A stretch of 7,142 nucleotides of DNA, from assembly GCA_030428345.1 (NCBI GenBank), contig JAUIBM010000140.1, positions 1 to 7,142 on the forward strand. The letters are read 5' to 3'. The position numbers and the translations under genes were made by a program. Every line of letters begins with the position of its first letter. The stretch's first letter is position 1. This DNA comes from Alphaproteobacteria bacterium (GTDB lineage Bacteria; Pseudomonadota; Alphaproteobacteria; Rhizobiales; Rhizobiaceae). The notes beneath the pieces are model-generated. The model was not told the DNA's origin. It saw only the letters and a list, made by a program, of their open reading frames with translations, and did no database searches. Shown one piece after another: positions 5,781 to 7,142 of the stretch.

Positions 5781-6429
5781 CGCAGCGCCGCAGGAAAGCG
5801 GGAAGGCCGCCCCGCCGCGCGGCCGTGGCCGCTCGCTCATATGGGCGGCGATCCCGCTCGTCGTGTTCCTGGCGCTGGCGGCGGTGTTCCTCAAGCAGCT
5901 GGAATCGGGCAACAACACCCATGACTTGCCCTCCGCCCTGATCGGCAAGCCGGCGCCGCAATTCACGCTTGCCCCGCTGGAAGGGCTGCGCGGACCGGAC
6001 GGGCCGGTGCCGGGCCTTTCGAGCGAAATGCTGGCCGGCAAGGTGAGCATCGTCAATGTCTGGGCCAGCTGGTGCGTGCCCTGCCGCGCCGAGCATCCGG
6101 CGCTGGTCATGCTCGCCCGCGACAAGCGGGCCCAGCTTGTCGGCATCAACTACAAGGACAATACCGGCAATGCGCTGCGCTTCCTCGGCCAGCTCGGCAA
6201 TCCGTTTGCCGCCGTCGGGGTCGATCCGCGCGGCACGGCGGCGATCGACTGGGGCGTCTACGGCGTCCCGGAGACCTTTATCGTCGCGGCGGACGGAACC
6301 ATCGCGTTCAAGCATGTCGGCCCGCTCACCGAGCAGAGCCTGAAGGAGCGGTTCCTGCCGGCGCTGGAGGCGGCGATCGCAAGGTCCGCGCCGGCGGCGC
6401 AGCCGGTCGCCGGGGCAGCGGTCAAGTGA
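5773..6429 (+). CDS. ccmG: Thiol:disulfide interchange protein CcmG (DsbE)
   Basis: 218 residues. It is a membrane-anchored periplasmic thioredoxin that keeps the CXXCH cysteines of apocytochrome c reduced for haem ligation. Layout: a basic proline/glycine-rich N-terminus, one membrane anchor (about 22-40), a linker, then the thioredoxin domain. The active site is WASWCVPCR (Cys101, Cys104) after IVNVW. The region VGINYKDN (123-130) is typical of the CcmG/DsbE group. The cis-proline lies in YGVPETF (Pro166). The domain ends around residue 205, followed by an alanine/proline-rich tail. The start ATG 5773 overlaps ccmD by eight bases; a GTG two codons upstream (5767) is possible and would add Met-Pro. 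The stop overlaps the next start (GTGA). All catalytic residues are intact. The N-terminal cytoplasmic tail is rather long. Confidence 0.96.
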   Translation: MADAAPQESGKAAPPRGRGRSLIWAAIPLVVFLALAAVFLKQLESGNNTHDLPSALIGKPAPQFTLAPLEGLRGPDGPVPGLSSEMLAGKVSIVNVWASWCVPCRAEHPALVMLARDKRAQLVGINYKDNTGNALRFLGQLGNPFAAVGVDPRGTAAIDWGVYGVPETFIVAADGTIAFKHVGPLTEQSLKERFLPALEAAIARSAPAAQPVAGAAVK

Positions 6430-6968
6430 GTTCGCGGCTGCAGCCGGCCTTCGCCCGCAAGACGCCGCCGGGCGACACGCATGAGCGCGACATCTGCGAG
6501 AATTGCGGCTTCGTCAATTACGAGAATCCCAAGATCGTCACCGGCTCGGTGGTCCGCCACGAAGGCCGGATCCTGATGTGCCGGCGGGCGATCGAACCGC
6601 GCCGCGGCTACTGGACGATCCCGGCGGGCTATCTGGAGCTGCACGAGACGCCGGAGGACGGGGCCCGGCGCGAGGCGCGCGAGGAGGCCTGCGCCGATCT
6701 GCGGCTGGACGGGCTTCTGGCCGTCTATACGGTTCCGCGCCTCAGCCAGGTGCAATTGATCTATCGCGCCGGGCTGATCCATCCGCATTTCGCGGCCGGC
6801 GAGGAGAGCCTGGAAGTGGCGCTGTTCGACTGGGACGCGATCCCGCGCGACGAGATCGCCTTCCCCACCGTCCATTGGGCGCTGGAGCATGAGCGCATGG
6901 TTGAACTCGGCGAAGCCGCCGGCCCCTTCGTCAATCCGCCGAACCGTTCTCCCGATCCCCAGCGCTGA
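6426..6968 (+). CDS. Nudix hydrolase with a single CXXC knuckle
   Basis: 180 residues from GTG 6426, which overlaps the ccmG stop by four bases (GTGA); no in-frame ATG lies between that stop and the first conserved block. Nudix enzymes hydrolyse a nucleoside diphosphate linked to another moiety using divalent metal. The Nudix box runs from Gly68 to about residue 90: Gly68, Glu74, Arg82-Glu83 and Glu86-Glu87 fit the consensus, while the usual second glycine is Cys89. The N-terminus has one CXXC (Cys24, Cys27) followed by NYENPKIV, which matches the second half of the zinc-ribbon-like domain often found before Nudix domains; the first CXXC is absent. The WTIPAGYLE and YRAGLIHP segments point to the ADP-ribose/NAD-type pyrophosphatase branch, but the substrate cannot be fixed. 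It is probably cytosolic. It is coupled to the ccm operon without an evident role in cytochrome c maturation. The last 38 bp overlap the convergent septation gene. Confidence 0.92.
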   Translation: MSSRLQPAFARKTPPGDTHERDICENCGFVNYENPKIVTGSVVRHEGRILMCRRAIEPRRGYWTIPAGYLELHETPEDGARREAREEACADLRLDGLLAVYTVPRLSQVQLIYRAGLIHPHFAAGEESLEVALFDWDAIPRDEIAFPTVHWALEHERMVELGEAAGPFVNPPNRSPDPQR

Positions 6969-7142
6969 CATCGGCCGGCCTGGCGCTCGCGGCCCGCGCG
7001 GACTCCGTCTCGGCGTCGGGCAGCGCATGGCGCTGCAGCAGCGGATACTGGGTCATCATGAAGATCATGGTCAGCGGCATGGTGCCCCAGACCTTGAAGG
7101 CGACCCAGAAATCGGAAGAGAAATTGCGCCAGACGACCTCGT
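6931..7142 (-). CDS. yciB: Septation protein A (YciB/IspZ family), C-terminal part
   Basis: The minus strand is open from the right edge to a TGA at 6931-6933; 69 residues are visible and the N-terminus lies off the window. The segment [19 protein letters not shown], then TMPLT, ending TQYPLLQRH, is the characteristic C-terminal end of the YciB/IspZ (intracellular septation protein A) family, a multi-pass inner-membrane protein linked to cell envelope and septum formation. After the family's usual end (QRH, visible residue 38) there is a hydrophilic Ala/Glu/Asp-rich tail of 31 residues. The tail is partly encoded opposite the end of the Nudix gene (38 bp overlap, convergent). In Rhizobiales this gene commonly lies just after ccmG and faces it, so the context agrees. 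Confidence 0.93.
   Translation of the reverse strand, partial: EVVWRNFSSDFWVAFKVWGTMPLTMIFMMTQYPLLQRHALPDAETESARAASARPADVSAGDRENGSAD

Noticed and set aside
4804..6315. Long minus-strand open frame (about 500 codons) antisense to ccmC, ccmD and ccmG
   Set aside because: The product is Arg/His/Gln-rich low-complexity sequence, the usual antisense shadow of high-GC genes; the + strand holds three recognisable proteins.

Overview
The window reads as a piece of chromosome from a GC-rich alphaproteobacterium, most likely of the Hyphomicrobiales (Rhizobiales). The main reason is the order ccmA-ccmB-ccmC-ccmD-ccmG followed by a convergent septation protein A (YciB/IspZ), an arrangement I know from Sinorhizobium-type genomes. 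Codon use in the ccm genes (very strong G/C at third positions) and the start/stop overlaps fit. The genus cannot be named from the sequence.

Left half (1-3329): an accessory-looking block of genes I do not recognise plus one enzyme. Two tandem + strand paralogues (family A: 1-378, cut by the window edge, and 378-824) encode small exported proteins with two conserved cysteines. Facing them are three minus-strand genes: two copies of a second unrecognised exported protein family with four conserved cysteines (family B: copy 1 at 851-1573, copy 2 at 2598-3329), and between these copies an endonuclease/exonuclease/phosphatase-family hydrolase (1719-2522). The B copies are nearly identical in DNA at both ends and diverged in the middle. 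Copy 1 has lost the ATG used by copy 2 (it reads AGG) and probably starts at a TTG.

Right half (3503-7142): a compact + strand operon for cytochrome c maturation (System I). CcmA (ATPase) and CcmB (permease) with CcmC and CcmD handle haem and its transfer to and from the chaperone CcmE. CcmG is a membrane-anchored thioredoxin that keeps apocytochrome CXXCH thiols reduced. Start/stop overlaps join ccmA-ccmB, ccmC-ccmD, ccmD-ccmG and ccmG-Nudix; only ccmB-ccmC has a gap (54 bp). The remaining System I genes (ccmE, ccmF, ccmH, ccmI) are not here and in such bacteria usually lie at another locus. A Nudix hydrolase with half of an N-terminal zinc ribbon ends the operon, and its 3' end overlaps by 38 bp the convergent gene for septation protein A, which runs off the right edge.

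A 173-bp divergent intergenic region (3330-3502) separates the two halves and should hold the promoters of B copy 2 and of the ccm operon. I saw no tRNA, rRNA, CRISPR array, transposase or attachment site. I did not find a clearly new system. The most noteworthy material is the pair of duplicated, cysteine-containing exported protein families in the left half.
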